From Symbiodinium natans (lineage: Eukaryota; Sar; Dinophyceae; Suessiales; Symbiodiniaceae), in assembly GCA_905221605.1 (NCBI GenBank), contig CAJNDS010002578.1, forward strand, positions 1 to 64,000: 64,000 bases of DNA. Direction: 5' to 3'. Positions within the stretch are counted from its first letter, which is position 1, and the number at the start of each line of letters is the position of its first letter. The position numbers and the translations under genes are program-made. The notes under the pieces were generated by a model. That model did no database searches. It had not been told where the DNA came from and saw only the letters and a program-made list of their open reading frames with translations. This document shows positions 1-12,579 of this stretch, piece by piece.

Positions 1-1320
1 AATCCTATTTACAAACACAACCCCTAATTTCACAACAAACAACGGAAAACCTTGCCACCCATCAACGCCTATAAGCCTAAATAATATTTGAAGGCATAGG
101 GAGATAAGAATAAATCTATTCGATTGAATTCATTATCAATACATCCCACGATACATGAATATCATTGACAAATATCTTTCATTATATTCCGAATTCTAGA
201 TCTTCCAAGAAACCGATTTCCTCAGAAATAAATAGATATTCATCTCATAATCCCCAAAATCATCAGAAAGAATTATCATTTCTCAAGGATGAGATTCATT
301 TATAAATTATTTCCTCAAGACTTACAAGGAAAATAATTCATAAACCCTATTCGTTTCAGATTTTTAAATACCTTTTTTTTCGATCAAAAAATAGGGTCAG
401 ATTCTATTCCAAGATTTATATATTCTAAAAACTTTGGATTGAAAATTTAGATATTTCAATTTAAATCGTCAATTTATCCTAAATATTCGAATTTTAAGCC
501 AAATAGGACTTGAATTGAAAAATCCAAGATTCCAAGATTTAAACATCCAATCCTAAATCATCATTTAAATCTAAACCCTTAAAACGCTATAGGATACTTA
601 AATCTAAACCCATAGAATTTAAATCTAAGGGGCCTAAATACTTAATTTTTAAATCCTACAGATTATAGGAATAAGGTTTGAAGACTTAATATACGAAAAT
701 AAGCCCATAAAATTTTAAATTTAAATCTCATCATTTAACCTTTAAATATTTTATAGGCTATAGGGATTTAAATTTTTCGATTTAGGATTTAAGATTTAAT
801 CCGAAATTCATATCTTAAGAATTTAAGATTTAGGTATTTAAAATATAAAATCTTGAAAGAACCCTAAAATCCTATAGGGTTCTAAAAAATTCATAATTTT
901 TATCTTTATAAGTGTAAAACCTTTTAATTCCTCAGGGCTTTAGAGATTCATCCTGAAAAGCCCTAAGCTTTTAGATCCTATGGGATTTAAAAGCTTATAT
1001 AATCTAATATCTATCTATCTATATCTTCAACGCCTACAAGATAAAAACCTTTTAATATTTTAGAGCCTTGTCGGGCTTCAAAGATCTGATCCTAAAAGGT
1101 TTAAGATCCAAAAAAAAAATATATATCTTAAATTCTTAGGGTTTATATTCTATAGATTTGGAGGATATTAATATCTAAATCTTAAATTTTCCAAATTTTA
1201 GTCCTATATAATCTAGAAAAAAGAAAAATTATATGATCAATTCCCTTAAATTTAAATTCCATAGTCTTACATTTAGACCCCTCAAGATTTAAAATCTATG
1301 GTCTTAGATTAATCTAACCC
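1..1320. other. AT-rich non-coding stretch with degenerate telomere-like words
   Basis: Very AT-rich sequence with no open frame of note. It is filled with variants of words such as AAATCTAAACCC, CCCTAAAA and TATAGGATTTAA, which look like heavily mutated CCCTAAA/TTTAGGG-type repeats, but no clean array remains. Base composition changes sharply at about 1310, where GC-rich sequence starts. I see no gene, RNA or mobile-element end in it. Confidence 0.5.
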
Positions 1321-2473
1321 TATCGATAAACGTCGACGACCATAAAACCAGAGCAAAAGAAGAGGGCCGGAGGGAGGACCAAGGGACCAGAAAACCAAGA
1401 AAGGAGCGGGCGAGCATGACCAGGAGCATTGGACCGAGAGACAAAAGGACCAGGAGGCCACAGGATCAGGGAACCGAAACCAAAATCCCCTCTCCCCCCA
1501 AACATATTCACCCAGAAACAGACTTCCCGTTGCTTCCAATTCTTGAAAATCTCAGCTGTTAGTACTGTTTGTTCAACCAAATATTGAGCGCCCCTGCGCA
1601 ATTGCGCAATGGTTGCAGCTTGCACTTAAAGCGCGATAACTTCATGCGGGGACGTTCCTTGGTGAGTTACTTTTCTGGGATCTTTGCATCGCAATGTGCG
1701 CCGAATACAGGATCAACCTCTTGATTCTTTGGGGAGACTAAAGGGGGCGGTTGATTTGCTAAGGGTTTCGATTCGCAGAACGCTGGCTCAATGGGAGCGA
1801 TGCCACATGAGCTACTGCCTGCGCACTTCACAAAGTCCAAAGAAGTCCGAGGAACTCAGCTCGCACACTGCCTGAAATCTCTTCAAAGCCTGCCCTCGTG
1901 GCCCCAAGCCGAAATCACGACATCGCTTCCGTGAACAAGATCCCAAACCGTCTCGGCTCCGTCTTTTCCAGTGGGCGAGTCATTCACTGATGCTTTCGTT
2001 CGTGACGAAGGGATCCTTGAGGGCCTCCTGGCGTTTGGCTTAGGGTTAAAACAGTTAAAGAAGGGAAGCTTAAAGCTTGGCGGCCTACGGCTGAGGGGCT
2101 GAAGGGGCTCAGGACGTCGGCTCGGGTTCGAATCTTCCTTATGGGCCCTCGTCATCGAAGGTCCTTTTGTTCCAAGCGCACTTACACTTCTATCGGGTGT
2201 AGTGATGGCCACAGCCCCATCTTGAGATGCTCTCACATCTACGTGGATCTGGGGGGAAATTAAGCGACGGGGCCCAGGCTACGGCAACCTGAATCTCGAA
2301 GCCTCGAAGCCTCCAAGATTGAAACTTGGATCTTCTTTTTATTTGCCAATGCGAGAACGCAGGCTTCTCCATCAGCACTTGACTGCTAACGACCAGCGCC
2401 AGGCAAAAAAGTAAGTGGGCATATCACTGCTTCGCTTGCAGAAGAAAAAAAACCTGGAACCCATTGATCCAAA

Positions 2474-2487
2474 CCCTAAACCCTAAA
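2474..2487 (+). repeat. Interstitial telomere-type repeat, two CCCTAAA copies
   Basis: CCCTAAACCCTAAA occurs exactly twice in tandem. TTTAGGG is the plant-type telomere unit also used by dinoflagellates. Two copies could be chance or a repair scar, so the biological meaning is uncertain. Confidence 0.5.
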
Positions 2488-5400
2488 CAGTTGAAGCCCT
2501 TCAACCTCTTTCTACCGCACTGTCTCGAAGGCTGACTCTGTGTTGCCAAGCCCTCAGAAATTCCGAGCCCATAGGCTCCACTCCAAAGCCAGCAGCCAAC
2601 CATACTCATGAACTCCACATCACCCACCCTTGACCCAGACATGCGCTCCTGGGCAGAGAGCCGCCGCTCAGGCGATGGTGCCATCAGCTTTTCCAACCTT
2701 GTACACGGACGAGAGCTAAAGAAGAAAGTTGGGTTTGGGGCTTGGGGGCCCCGAAGGGTTCCTATAGGAAGCATCTGGCCAACAGCTGGCAGATGGGTCC
2801 AGATAAATTGTCGTTCGTCTGGAAGTTGGATCCTGCAGCTTGATCTGGGTCGTGGTGGTGGTGACCGCTGCAAAGGTTCCAATTCGAGTGGCAGCAATCG
2901 GAGTGATCGGCCCTGGGCCCTTGGTGTGCCGCTCGTTGCCATGTGATCGAGGCCAACGGCCACCTAGTCGTTGGTGGGTCCCGCAGCAACAGCCTGAACT
3001 CCAAGCCCTACAGCCGTGGGACAAGCGAGATGGCCGACGCTTGCCCAGCGTAATCGTCCCGCGCGTGTGGGATACTTCAAATCTGGTTTGATTCCTCTAC
3101 ACAGCGGAGAGAGACTCCCCGAAAAGGAAGCCCCCGGCCTGTCTCACTCTTTCTCCTTCTGATGCTTCTTATCTTCATCTCTCTGTTCTTTAAGCCGTAG
3201 CACTCTGTCTCATTGCGCCATGGCTGCGCCTCAGATGCCTCTGCTTCAGTCACTTCAGTCTGAGCTCCCAGCAACGCCAGAAGCGTGCTGTGCTGCGGCA
3301 GAACCCTCTGCTGCAAGGGCTTGGCCATGTTGATCGCCTCCTGAGCCTCTCAGATTGTGCGGCTCGGAAGTGTCTTCCAGATCAATTCCTTGCTCTAAGA
3401 GGGCTCACACTGCAATGGAGTTCAACAGTAGAGGGGAATTCGGCAGCATGGTGCAAGCATGTGCAAGCCATGGACCTCGTCGACAAACTTGCGGTTCAGG
3501 CGCAGTGAGCCTTCCGAGTTAGATTCGGAAGAGGTCCATGCATTCGATGCATTGAATGTTTTACTGTCCTCTGAAAGGAATCGCACGATTCGTAGCTTCC
3601 TTGTGTGCAAAGTCTGCCTGGGACCTGTCCTGCAATGTCAAGGGCTGGACAGTACGCAAGCTCGTTTGCTCTGGCTCATTGCCGCCCGACGAGAAAGTCA
3701 CACTTTCGCAACTAGACTGTGCGTCCCAAAGCGCTGACAAACACGTGGGGACCCCAGCAAGTGGGGGCACCCAACCTTGGCCGTCTACCGAGACGTCTTC
3801 TGGCAAGCTGCCGCCTGCCAGGACAACAGAAGATGCTACGGGTTCACAGCAACCCGGGTTGGAGAAGTGCGGATTCTGATCCTTGGTACCGTTGTTCATA
3901 GCTGCTTTTTACTCAAGTTGTTGTTATTGTGACAGTCGTCGTTGGCTGTTGTTTTCTTATTCTTTCTGCTTACTGCAACTCGATGCTTAATGGCTGGATG
4001 CTTTTCTCGCCTACGGCTGTCGTTGTTCCTACCACTGTTTCCGTTGGATCTTTTAAGTTGGGTGCCAGAGCAAGTTGTCGGGAAGCAACGCCTGAAGCGG
4101 CATTTCGCAACATCTCCCGCGGAAGCTCTCCTTAGAGGATGCAGGGAAGTGCTTCCATTGGCCCCTGGCGGCATGGCACAGGCGAAGCCTCCATTCTGAA
4201 TTTGTTTATCCAACCTTCCTCAACCCTAACGCCCCAACTAGTACGAACATGTACGAGCTAGCCTATGCTTGTGTCTTTCCGTGTTTGCTGAAGGCCGAGC
4301 TTCCGATCACTCGTTGCATCATCGCCAGGTGCTGAAGGCTGTTTTGCACCGGGAACGGGCGCTCTCCAGTGTATAGGGTGAGAAGAATGCAGCCGAGACC
4401 TCGGCATGAGGTGGTTGCCACATCTTTGTTTAAGCTCGCCGCTCAGACGCCCCATGCCAATTCCTTCCCATGAACAGTGCCATGAACAGTGTGCATAGGA
4501 ATGCGGGCGATACTATTGATTGAGGCACCGCAGATGGCACACGCCATCACTCCATCATTCTCGTCAGTCCATGTCCCCGCCGCATGGGCTTCGGCAACTA
4601 AGCTCGCTGCTCCAAACCTCAGGTCCAGTGAGAGCATTATGGGCAAAGAACAGTGCCGTGACCCCTTTCAGTTATGGCCCCAAACCACGCCCTGTAATTG
4701 TTCTGGCTGCTTCGCCAAGAAGCGTCCGTCTTCTCATCCCATGGAAGTCCCAGGACGACTTCTGGAGATCGGTACTGCCTGGTCCCGACCCGCTTGCTGT
4801 GACGCTCCTTCTTCAGCCTTGGCGCGGCCGAGGCTGGTGAGGGTTAGGATTCTGTTTTGTTTGCGGATGTTGGGACTCCAAATGCTATGATTGGAGAAGC
4901 TCCCATCGATCAATGGCTGCTGGACCTGCTGCCCCGATCGCGTTCTCGTTTGTTTACCACGGCCTCTTGTGGCGCATGGATGTGTTCCCAACAAATACGC
5001 CCTCCCCAAAACCTCGCACCTGAATGTGCTTTACTTTGTCAAAGACTTCCTATGGCCCGACATTTCATGAGGAAAGAGGGCTGGAGGGCTGAGCTAGGCA
5101 GCACTGCACCACCGAAGTCGATCACGCGAATTTCCTGGGTGCTTCTTGGGCTAGAGCAAAAGACATCCCTAAACTCTGAACCCCTAAGCAGTCGGCACTG
5201 AACACGTGAACATTGCGGATGTGGACGCTGAACGCCACAGCACCATCAAGGGCAACATCAAGCCCGCCTGCCGTCTTGGCACCAAGCCGCGAGCCTTGAA
5301 GCCAAGTATCGCATCGGTGCAACTTCTTGGTTTCCCGCCCCGACTTCCTTGGATGAGGGACCTCGGCCGAAGGAACCAGGACCTCACCAAATTAGCGCTT

Positions 5401-5932
5401 CGGATCAATGCGAGCGTTGGGTGCCTGAGCTGTGCCTTCGAGTCATGCAGGAACCATACAAGTGCTTTACTAGAAAGCGACTGAGTGCAGCTCCATTTCG
5501 CCCCTGGAGTCCTTCAGCATGGCATTGCGGCATTTGATGTCCTCAGGGTACGATGTGATGCAGCAGCATTCCGAAATATTCCGAATCTGCCCGCCGGTGA
5601 AAAAGGCCCCTGCGCCGACGTAGAGGCGGAATGATATACGAAGCTTATCGTAGCATCTTCCGAGAGCCATGAGCTGTGAACTGTGAACCTGAAGCCACAC
5701 AGCGCAGTTGACCTGTTGAGGGCACCGTTATCTCTGAGCTACTGGATCGTTCTTGCAGTCCAGCTTCCGTGTGAGTCAAACTCATAGCGTTGAGAAAGTG
5801 CAGACACTGCAGAATCTGAGAGGCGATCGTCCTGATGTCTCCTGAGAGTGCCATTATGGACTAAACATGAACATGCGTGAACCTTGGAGGCTCAGCCCTC
5901 GAGCTTGGCGCCGGGCAGTCCTAACATGACAT

Positions 5933-5969
5933 GTTACACAAACCTCCACATTGTGGAGGTTTGTGTAAC
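5933..5969. repeat. Perfect 18-bp inverted repeat with 1-nt spacer
   Basis: The arm GTTACACAAACCTCCACA at 5933-5950 is followed by one T and then its exact reverse complement at 5952-5969. A 19-nt C run (5981-5999) lies 11 nt downstream. The near-zero spacer means cruciform extrusion rather than an RNA hairpin with a loop. It could be a relic of a foldback element or a repaired break. No gene is adjacent. Confidence 0.8.
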
Positions 5970-7158
5970 CATCTGAACCTCCCCCCCCCCCCCCCCCCCA
6001 AGGCACGAGACGCAGACGCTCACGCCTGCGGCCGACGTTTCTGAGCTACGCCCACCCAGTCTTCCTGAAACTTCCCCAGGTCCCCAAAACTGCAAGAACC
6101 TCCAACATCCTGAACCCCTTATTAAGCTGGCATGATCTCGCTTTCTGATAGCCCAGAAACTGAGCATCAGCCCCTGATCATCCGTCTCTCCTCGGATGGG
6201 CGGAATGATTCATTAGGGCCTCAGGATGGGCTTGCGACCCAGGCTCCAACCCGGAGCTCGAGGGGCTTTGTGGAGATAACGAATAGGGGATCAGCCCACC
6301 CCAAAACCTTTGGACACAGACAGGCCATCTTGAACTCTGCCCGCCAGGTGTCGCATGAAGTCGCTGAGACTCTTGTCCAAGAGCTCCTCATCAGTTCATC
6401 AGCATTCCCATGCGACATGGGACCAACAAAGCTGTGTTGTGTCAAACCTTCATCCCTCGTCATCCCTGAAGACTCCAGGACCTGTGGACTCACTCCGAAA
6501 CCTGTACCCCAAGTGCCCAAGTGCATGCATACTTGCCAGGCAAGAGGCAAACACCAAGCAGCAGTGGTTCAGATCATGGGTAAACTCTCCCAGAAGCTTG
6601 ACGCAGTAGCTCTGTCTGCCTGGATCACCTGGGGGGGGGGGGTTGAATTTTCAAGGCTTCATGAGAAGCTCCACTTAGAAGAAAGCGTGTTCTTGGAAGG
6701 AGTCAACTCCGTTCAGGCCGGCCGCATCTGCGCAGCTCCCTGAGCAGCTCCGCCTCGGCATGCGCGTGCTCTTTGTACCGCGCCACACCTGCGCTCCGAT
6801 TTGGTGCTTTAAGAGGGGGGGCTCATGTTTAGGGGACTTAGGGGGTTCTGGGCTTCGACCCTGGAGTCGGCTACATGCATGTGGACGGCTCCGAACGGTA
6901 GCCTCGTGACTGTCAGTGCTCTCCGCTCATGAACTTATAAGATCACCGACATCAATTGACTGAGCGTTTCACGAGTCAGCCGAAACGTTCTTTCTCACTT
7001 GCTTTAAGGGTCAGCCTTGCCATTATGAAACCTCCCAATACTCATGCTCGTTGGGACCGTTGCTTGTCGCTCTGCGAGGTTTGGTGCTTGCTACCGACCA
7101 CCTGTTCAACTGCAAAACTGCGAACAAGCTTTGAGGAGCAGTTCGCCCACGAAAACGC

Positions 7159-7245
7159 CCCGCCTTTCACCACCTTCACTGCCACCAGCTGCTTCGTCGA
7201 CTCCTCGAAGCAAGCCAGAACTCGGCCGAAGGAGCCCTCACCCAC
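7159..7245 (-). CDS. Protein kinase exon (glycine-rich loop and VAVK strand), fragment
   Basis: About 29 residues of a eukaryotic protein kinase N-lobe. The glycine-rich loop reads GEGSFGRV (consensus GxGxFGxV), and the strand carrying the ATP-binding lysine reads VAVKVVK, at the usual spacing. On the minus strand the exon is preceded by TTCTGTCAG, a plausible acceptor, and the similarity stops at AAAG|GC, a GC-type donor of the sort common in dinoflagellates. The spacing resembles CDC2-like/LAMMER kinases, but one exon cannot assign a subfamily. I could not find the next exon (helix C or HRD loop) downstream on the minus strand, so this may be a stray exon or pseudogene. Confidence 0.5.
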
Positions 7246-7249
7246 CTGA

Positions 7250-8500
7250 CAGAAGCGTTATCTGTTGTGCGATTGTCCCTACTTTGAAGAGTACGCGCTT
7301 GAATTCCATTGGGGTATATCTGAAGGAAATGAATGGTAGATGGGGGCTTCCAGCTCACTGCTCGCGCTTCGGCTCAAGTTTGCTCACTCCGAAAACAAGG
7401 CACTTAACAATCTTAATCCCATCCCCCTATTAATTAAATGGGGGGCTCCCCCCCCCCCTCAATAAACACTCGAAATGTGCTTTCAATATTAGGGGGGTGT
7501 TTGTATCCAAATGGGTCCAAAGGGTTTAGCGTCTAGAGTTCAGGGCCAGGCTCACAGACAGCTAAGTGCTGCGAAGTGACTGGGAGGGAAGGGAGGGCTG
7601 GGAGCTTCAGGATGTTGGTTGGCTTGAGGGTGTTGGGAGCCCCCAACCCCCCCCCCCCCCCCCAATTCGGAATAGGCTTTGAAAGGCGGGGTCGGTTTCG
7701 GCAGGATTTCCGGAAAGTGTTTTATTTATTGGGGGTACGTTTAATGCAAGGGGGATGGGATTAATGAGGATGTAAAGGGTTCCACATCCACACCCCGAAC
7801 TCCTTAATATTAAGATTCAAAGTGTCTGCCTGCTTGCGCACGATGTAGTTGCCGGTGCCCAGTTTCATGCCCCGAGTCCAGTGGAAGTGAGGGGTGTCCC
7901 GGTTCTGCTTGCCTGGGCGCTAGAGATTCTCGAGCACTTAGTAGAGCATCTAGAAGAGAACATATAGGCACTGCTATAAATCACCCTTCAAGCGGTGCGT
8001 TCTTGGCTGGAGGGCTGAGCACCCATACATCCTTCGTCCTTGGTCCTGCAGGCCATAGCCTACTAGCCCAGGACTCCTAGCCAGTTTTTCGAGTAACTGA
8101 CCTCAAACCAGAAATCCTACATTCAAACAACAACCGCTCTCACTGGCTGCAGAATCACTGACCGGAACCCTCAATCACAAAACCCTAAGCTCTACGACAA
8201 ACACGACATGCAGGGTGACCAGCATAGACCGGCGAACGATCCGGGCCTACCTCTACTGTGCATCCAGGTAACGTTCCTCGGAGTTCTCGCTGGAATCAGT
8301 TTGCCGCTCCCCTGCAGGTTGCACGCTTGTGAAATTCGAGTCAACTGTGCAAATCTCAGCTCTCCGTGGTGTGCAGGTTACTGTTCCCAGTAGCCCTGGA
8401 GAGCCTGGGGCGTTGAGAAGAAACTGATGCTCGTGGTGACAGCTTAGGTAGCAAGATGCTTGGCAGGCCTGACAAGGTGCCGGGGGGGTGCGAGGGGGGA
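7250..8500. other. No gene seen; poly-C tracts
   Basis: Contains C runs near 7448-7459 and 7647-7663 and an AT-rich patch near 7410-7440. Open frames are short and featureless. The similarity to the following satellite begins gradually at about 8490. Confidence 0.4.
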
Positions 8501-11500
8501 TTTGCCTGTGTCAAGGGCGCTCGCTTTGCTTGCATCCTATGGCAAAGTCCGGCTGATGCTCACTTGACGAGTGGCCTCTGGGCAAGAGCCAGTCCGGCTG
8601 ATGCTGGTGATGCTCGATTTGCAAGGCCAGTCTGGCTGATGCTCGTGATGCTCGATTTGCTTGCGGCCTGTGTCAAGGCTCAGCCCGGCGGATGCTCACG
8701 ATGCTCGCTTTGCTTGCGTCCTATGGGAAAGGGCAGTCTGGCTGATGCTCGTGATGCTCGATTTGCTTGCGGCCTGTGTCAAGGCTCAGCCCCGGCTGAT
8801 GCTCATGCTGCTCGCTTTGCTTGCGTCCTATGGGAAAGGGCAGTCTGGCTGATGCTCGTGATGCTCGATTTGCTTGCGGCCTGTGTCAAGGCTCAGCCCG
8901 GCTGATGCTCATGATGCTCGCTTTGCTTGCATCCTATGGGAAAGGGCAGTCTGGCTGATGCTCGTGCTGCTCGATTTGCTTGCGGCCTGTGTCAAGGCTC
9001 GGCCCGGCTGATGCTCATGATGCTCGCTTTGCTTGCGTCCTATGGGAAAGGGCAGTCTGGCTGATGCTCGTGATGCTCGATTTGCTTGCGTCCTATGGGA
9101 AAGGGCAGTCTGGCTGACTCGTGATGCTCGATTTGCTTGCGGCCTGTGTCAAGGCTCAGCCCGGCTGATGCTCATGATGCTCGCTTTGCTTGTCCTATGG
9201 GAAAGGGCAGTCTGGCTGATGCTCATGATGCTCGATTTGCTTGCGGCCTGTGTCACGGCTCTGCCCAGCTGAGGGCAGTCTGGCTGATGCTCGTGATGCT
9301 CGATTTGCTTGCGGCCTGTGTCAAGGCTCAGCCCGGCTGATGCTCATGATGCTCGCTTTGCTTGCGTCCTATGCAAAAGGGCAGTCTGGCTGATGCTCAT
9401 GATGCTCGATTTGCTTGCGGCCTGTGTTAAGGCTCAGCCCGGCTGATGCTCATGATGCTCGCTTTGCTTGCGTCCTATGGGACAGGGCAGTCTGGCTGAT
9501 GCTCGTGATGCTCGATTTGCTTGCGGCCTGTGTCAAGGCTCAGCCCGGCTGATGCTCATGATGCTCGCTTTGCTTGCGTCCTATGGGAAAGGGCAGTCTG
9601 GCTGATGCTCGTGATGCTCGATTTGCTTGCGGCCCGTGTCAAGGCTCAGCCCGGCTGATGCTCATGATGCTCGCTTTGCTTGCGTCCTATGGAGTCTGGC
9701 TGATGCTCGATTTGCTTGCGGCCTGTGTCAAGGCTCAGCCCGGCTGATGCTCATGATGCTCGCTTTGCTTGCGTCCTATAGGAAACGGCAGTCTGGCTGA
9801 TGCTCGTGATGCTCGATTTGCTTGCGGCCTGTGTCAAGGCTCAGCCCGGCTGATGCTCATGATGCTCGCTTTGCTTGCGTCCTATGGGAAAGGGCAGTCT
9901 GGCTGATGCTCATGATGCTCGATTTGCTTGCAGCCTGTGTTAAGGCTCAGCCCGGCTGATGCTCATGATGCTCGCTTTGCTTGCGTCCTATGGGAAAGGG
10001 CAGTCTGGCTGATGCTCGTGATGCTCGATTTGCTTGCGGCCTGTGTCAAGGCTCAGCCCGGCTGATGCTCATGATGCTCGCTTTGCTTGCGTCCTATGGG
10101 AAAGGGCAGTCTGGCTGATGCTCATGATGCTCGCTTTGCTTGCGTCCTGTGGGAAAGGGCAGTCTGGCTGATGCTCGTGATGCTCGATTTGCTTGCGGCC
10201 TGTGTCAAGGCTCAGCCCGGCTGATGCTCATGATGCTCGCTTTGCTTGCGACCTATGGGAAAGGGCAGTCTGGCTGATGCTCGTGCTCGATTTGCTTGCG
10301 GCCTGTGTCAAGGCTCAGCCCGGCTGATGCTCATGATGCTCGCTTTGCGTGCGACCTATGGGAAAGGGCAGTCTGGCTGATGCTCGTGATGCTCGATTTG
10401 CGTGCGGCCTGTGTCAAGGCTCAGCCCGGCTGATGCTCATGATGCTCGCTTTGCTTGCGTCCTATGAAAGGGCAGTCTGGCTGATGCTCGTGATGCTCGA
10501 TTTGCTTGCGGCCTGTGTCAAGGCTCAGCCCGGCTGATGCTCATGATGCTCGCTTTGCTTGCGTCCTATGGGAAAGGGCAGTCTGGCTGATGCTCGTGAT
10601 GCTCGATTTGCTTGCGGCCTGTGTCAGGCTCAGCCGGCTGATGCTCATGATGCTCGCTTTGCTTGCGTCCTGTTCACGGCTCTGCCACTGAGGGCAGTCC
10701 TGGCTGATCTCTGTGTGCTCGATTGCTTGCGGCCTGTGTCAAAGGCTCATCACCGCTGATGCTCATGATGCTCGCTTTGCTTGCATTTTATGGGAAAGGG
10801 GCAGTCTGGCTGATGCTCATGATGCTCGATTTGGCGGCCTGTGTCAAGGCTCAGCCCGGCTGATGCTCATGATGCTCGCTTTGCTTGCGTCCTATGGGAA
10901 AGGGCAGTCTGGCTGATGCTCGTGATGCTCGATTTGCTTGCGACCTGTGTCAAGGCTCAGCCCGGCTGATGCTCATGATGCTCGCTTTGCTTGCGTTCTA
11001 TGGGAAAGGGCAGTCTGGCTGATGCTCGTGATCTCGATTTGCTTGCGGCCTGTGTCAAGGCTCAGCCCGGCGGATGCTCATGATGCTCGCTTTGCTTGCG
11101 TCCTATGGGAAAGGGCAGTCTGGCTGATGCTCGTGATGCTCGATTTGCTTGCGGCCTGTCAAGGCTCAGCCCGGCTGATGCTCATGATGCTCGCTTTGCT
11201 TGCGTCCTATGGGAAAGGGCAGTCGTGATGCTCGATTTGCTTGCGGCCTGTGTCAAGGCTCAGCCCGGCTGATGCTCATGATGCTCGCTTTGCTTGCGTC
11301 CTATGCGAAAGGGCAGTCTGGCTGATGCTCGTGATGCTCGATTTGCTTGCAACCTGTGTCAAGGCTCAGCCCGGCTGATGCTCATGATGCTCGCTTTGCT
11401 TGCGTCCTATGGGAAAGGGCAGTCTGGCTGATGCTCGTGATGCTCGATTTGCTTGCGGCCTGTGTCAAGGCTCAGCCCGGCTGATGCGCATGATGCTCGC

Positions 11501-12063
11501 TTTGCTTGCATCCCATGGGAAAGGGCAGTCTGGCTGATGCTCGTGATGCTCGATTTGCTTGCGGCCTGTGTCAAGGCTCAGCCCGGCTGATGCTCATGAT
11601 GCTCGCTTTGCTTGCGTCCTATGGGAAAGGGCAGTCTGGCTGATGCTCGTGATGCTCGATTTGCTTGCGGCCTCAAGGCTCAGCCCGGATGATGCTCATG
11701 ATGCTCGCATTGCTTGCGTCCTATGGGAAAGGGCAGTCTGGCTGATGCTCGTGATGCTCGATTTGCTTGCGGCCTGTGTCAAGGCTCAGCCCGGCTGATG
11801 CTCATGATGCTCGCTTTGCTTGCGGCCTCAAGGCTCAGCCCGGCTGATGCTCATGATGCTCGCTTTGCTTGCGTCCTATGGGAAAGGGCAGTCTGGCTGA
11901 TGCTCGTGATGCTCGATTTGCTTGCAACCTGTGTCAAGGCTCAGCCCGGCTGATGCTCATGATGCTCGCTTTGGTTGCGTCCTACGGGAAAGGGCAGTCT
12001 GGCTGATGCTCGTGATGCTCGATTTGCTTGCGGCCTGTGTCAAGGCTCAGCCCGGCTGATGCT
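8500..12063. repeat. 106-bp dimeric satellite (two diverged 53-bp monomers)
   Basis: About 33 head-to-tail copies of a 106-bp unit made of two related 53-bp halves. Both halves begin GGCTGATGCTC. Half A continues with GTGATGCTCGATTTGC and ends CAAGGCTCAGCCC. Half B continues with ATGATGCTCGCTTTGC and ends GGGAAAGGGCAGTCT. Most copies are near-identical; a few have deletions of 10-30 bp, for example near 9690, 10680 and 11220. Because 106 is not a multiple of 3, the open frames across it rotate through three peptides, so I regard the apparent short proteins as satellite translation. The array ends abruptly at the retroelement boundary at 12064. Confidence 0.93.
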
Positions 12064-12249
12064 CATGAATGCATGCTTTTCTCCGTGGCGTGTGGGTGCA
12101 ACTTAGAAGGCGGCACAGCCTGAGAGTTCAAAGCCGTGCGGCAAGACAAAAGAGCAGCGAAAGGCAAAAGAGCGCACTTAAAAGTGCAAGGAGATTGGAG
12201 CAACAAACCAATGCCGGCGACAAGCAGGCACTAGCTTGCTGCTCATGCC
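12064..12249 (-). repeat. Split direct repeat B2 (186 bp)
   Basis: Identical to 12307-12492 at an offset of 243 bp. It forms the 3' outer end of the element in coding sense. It contains a small hairpin, GCACTT-AA-AAGTGC. The open frame it carries on the plus strand recurs in both copies only because the DNA is duplicated, so I do not call it a gene. Confidence 0.9.
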
Positions 12250-12266
12250 CGGGCGGGCCGGGCGGG

Positions 12267-12309
12267 AGGCTTGAGCAGCCACCCGATCGCATGAATTCAT
12301 ACCTGACAT
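12267..12309 (-). repeat. Split direct repeat A2 (43 bp)
   Basis: Matches 19516-19558 exactly, beginning AGGCTTGAGCAGCC and ending TCATACCTGACAT. It lies between the two B copies. A GC-rich 17-bp spacer (12250-12266) separates it from B2, and its final CAT overlaps the first CAT of B1. Confidence 0.9.
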
Positions 12310-12492
12310 GAATGCATGCTTTTCTCCGTGGCGTGTGGGTGCAACTTAGAAGGCGGCACAGCCTGAGAGTTCAAAGCCGTGCGGCAAGACAAAAGAGCAG
12401 CGAAAGGCAAAAGAGCGCACTTAAAAGTGCAAGGAGATTGGAGCAACAAACCAATGCCGGCGACAAGCAGGCACTAGCTTGCTGCTCATGCC
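12307..12492 (-). repeat. Split direct repeat B1 (186 bp)
   Basis: Inner copy of the B repeat, 88 bp downstream of the Pol stop codon. Exact copy of 12064-12249; identity stops at 12492, where unique 3' untranslated sequence of the element begins. Confidence 0.9.
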
Positions 12493-12579
12493 AAATCCAA
12501 TGCTACGCAGAAAGCGCAACCGACAAGCGGCCAGCAGGAGTGTTGCAGCCCGACGCCAGGAGTGAAGAATCCACGCCGC

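Larger units (their letters stand above)
1320..7158. other. Stretch with no supportable gene
   Basis: Mixed-composition DNA. Open frames here are short, overlap on both strands and show no recognisable domain, so I call no gene. Spliced host exons could be hidden, since dinoflagellate introns are hard to see by eye. Noted inside it: two perfect CCCTAAA copies at 2474-2487, a perfect hairpin at 5933-5969 followed by a 19-nt poly-C run, and a poly-G run near 6634. Confidence 0.45.

Noticed and set aside
1684-6743. Many 60-200-codon ORFs in the first 7 kb
   Set aside because: No recognisable domain, heavy overlap on both strands and no codon-bias signal I could judge by eye.
8456-11953. Repeated ORFs of the ADARDARFACGLCQ type as a tandem gene family or CRISPR-like array
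   Set aside because: The 106-bp unit has no constant-repeat/variable-spacer structure and rotates frames; it is satellite.
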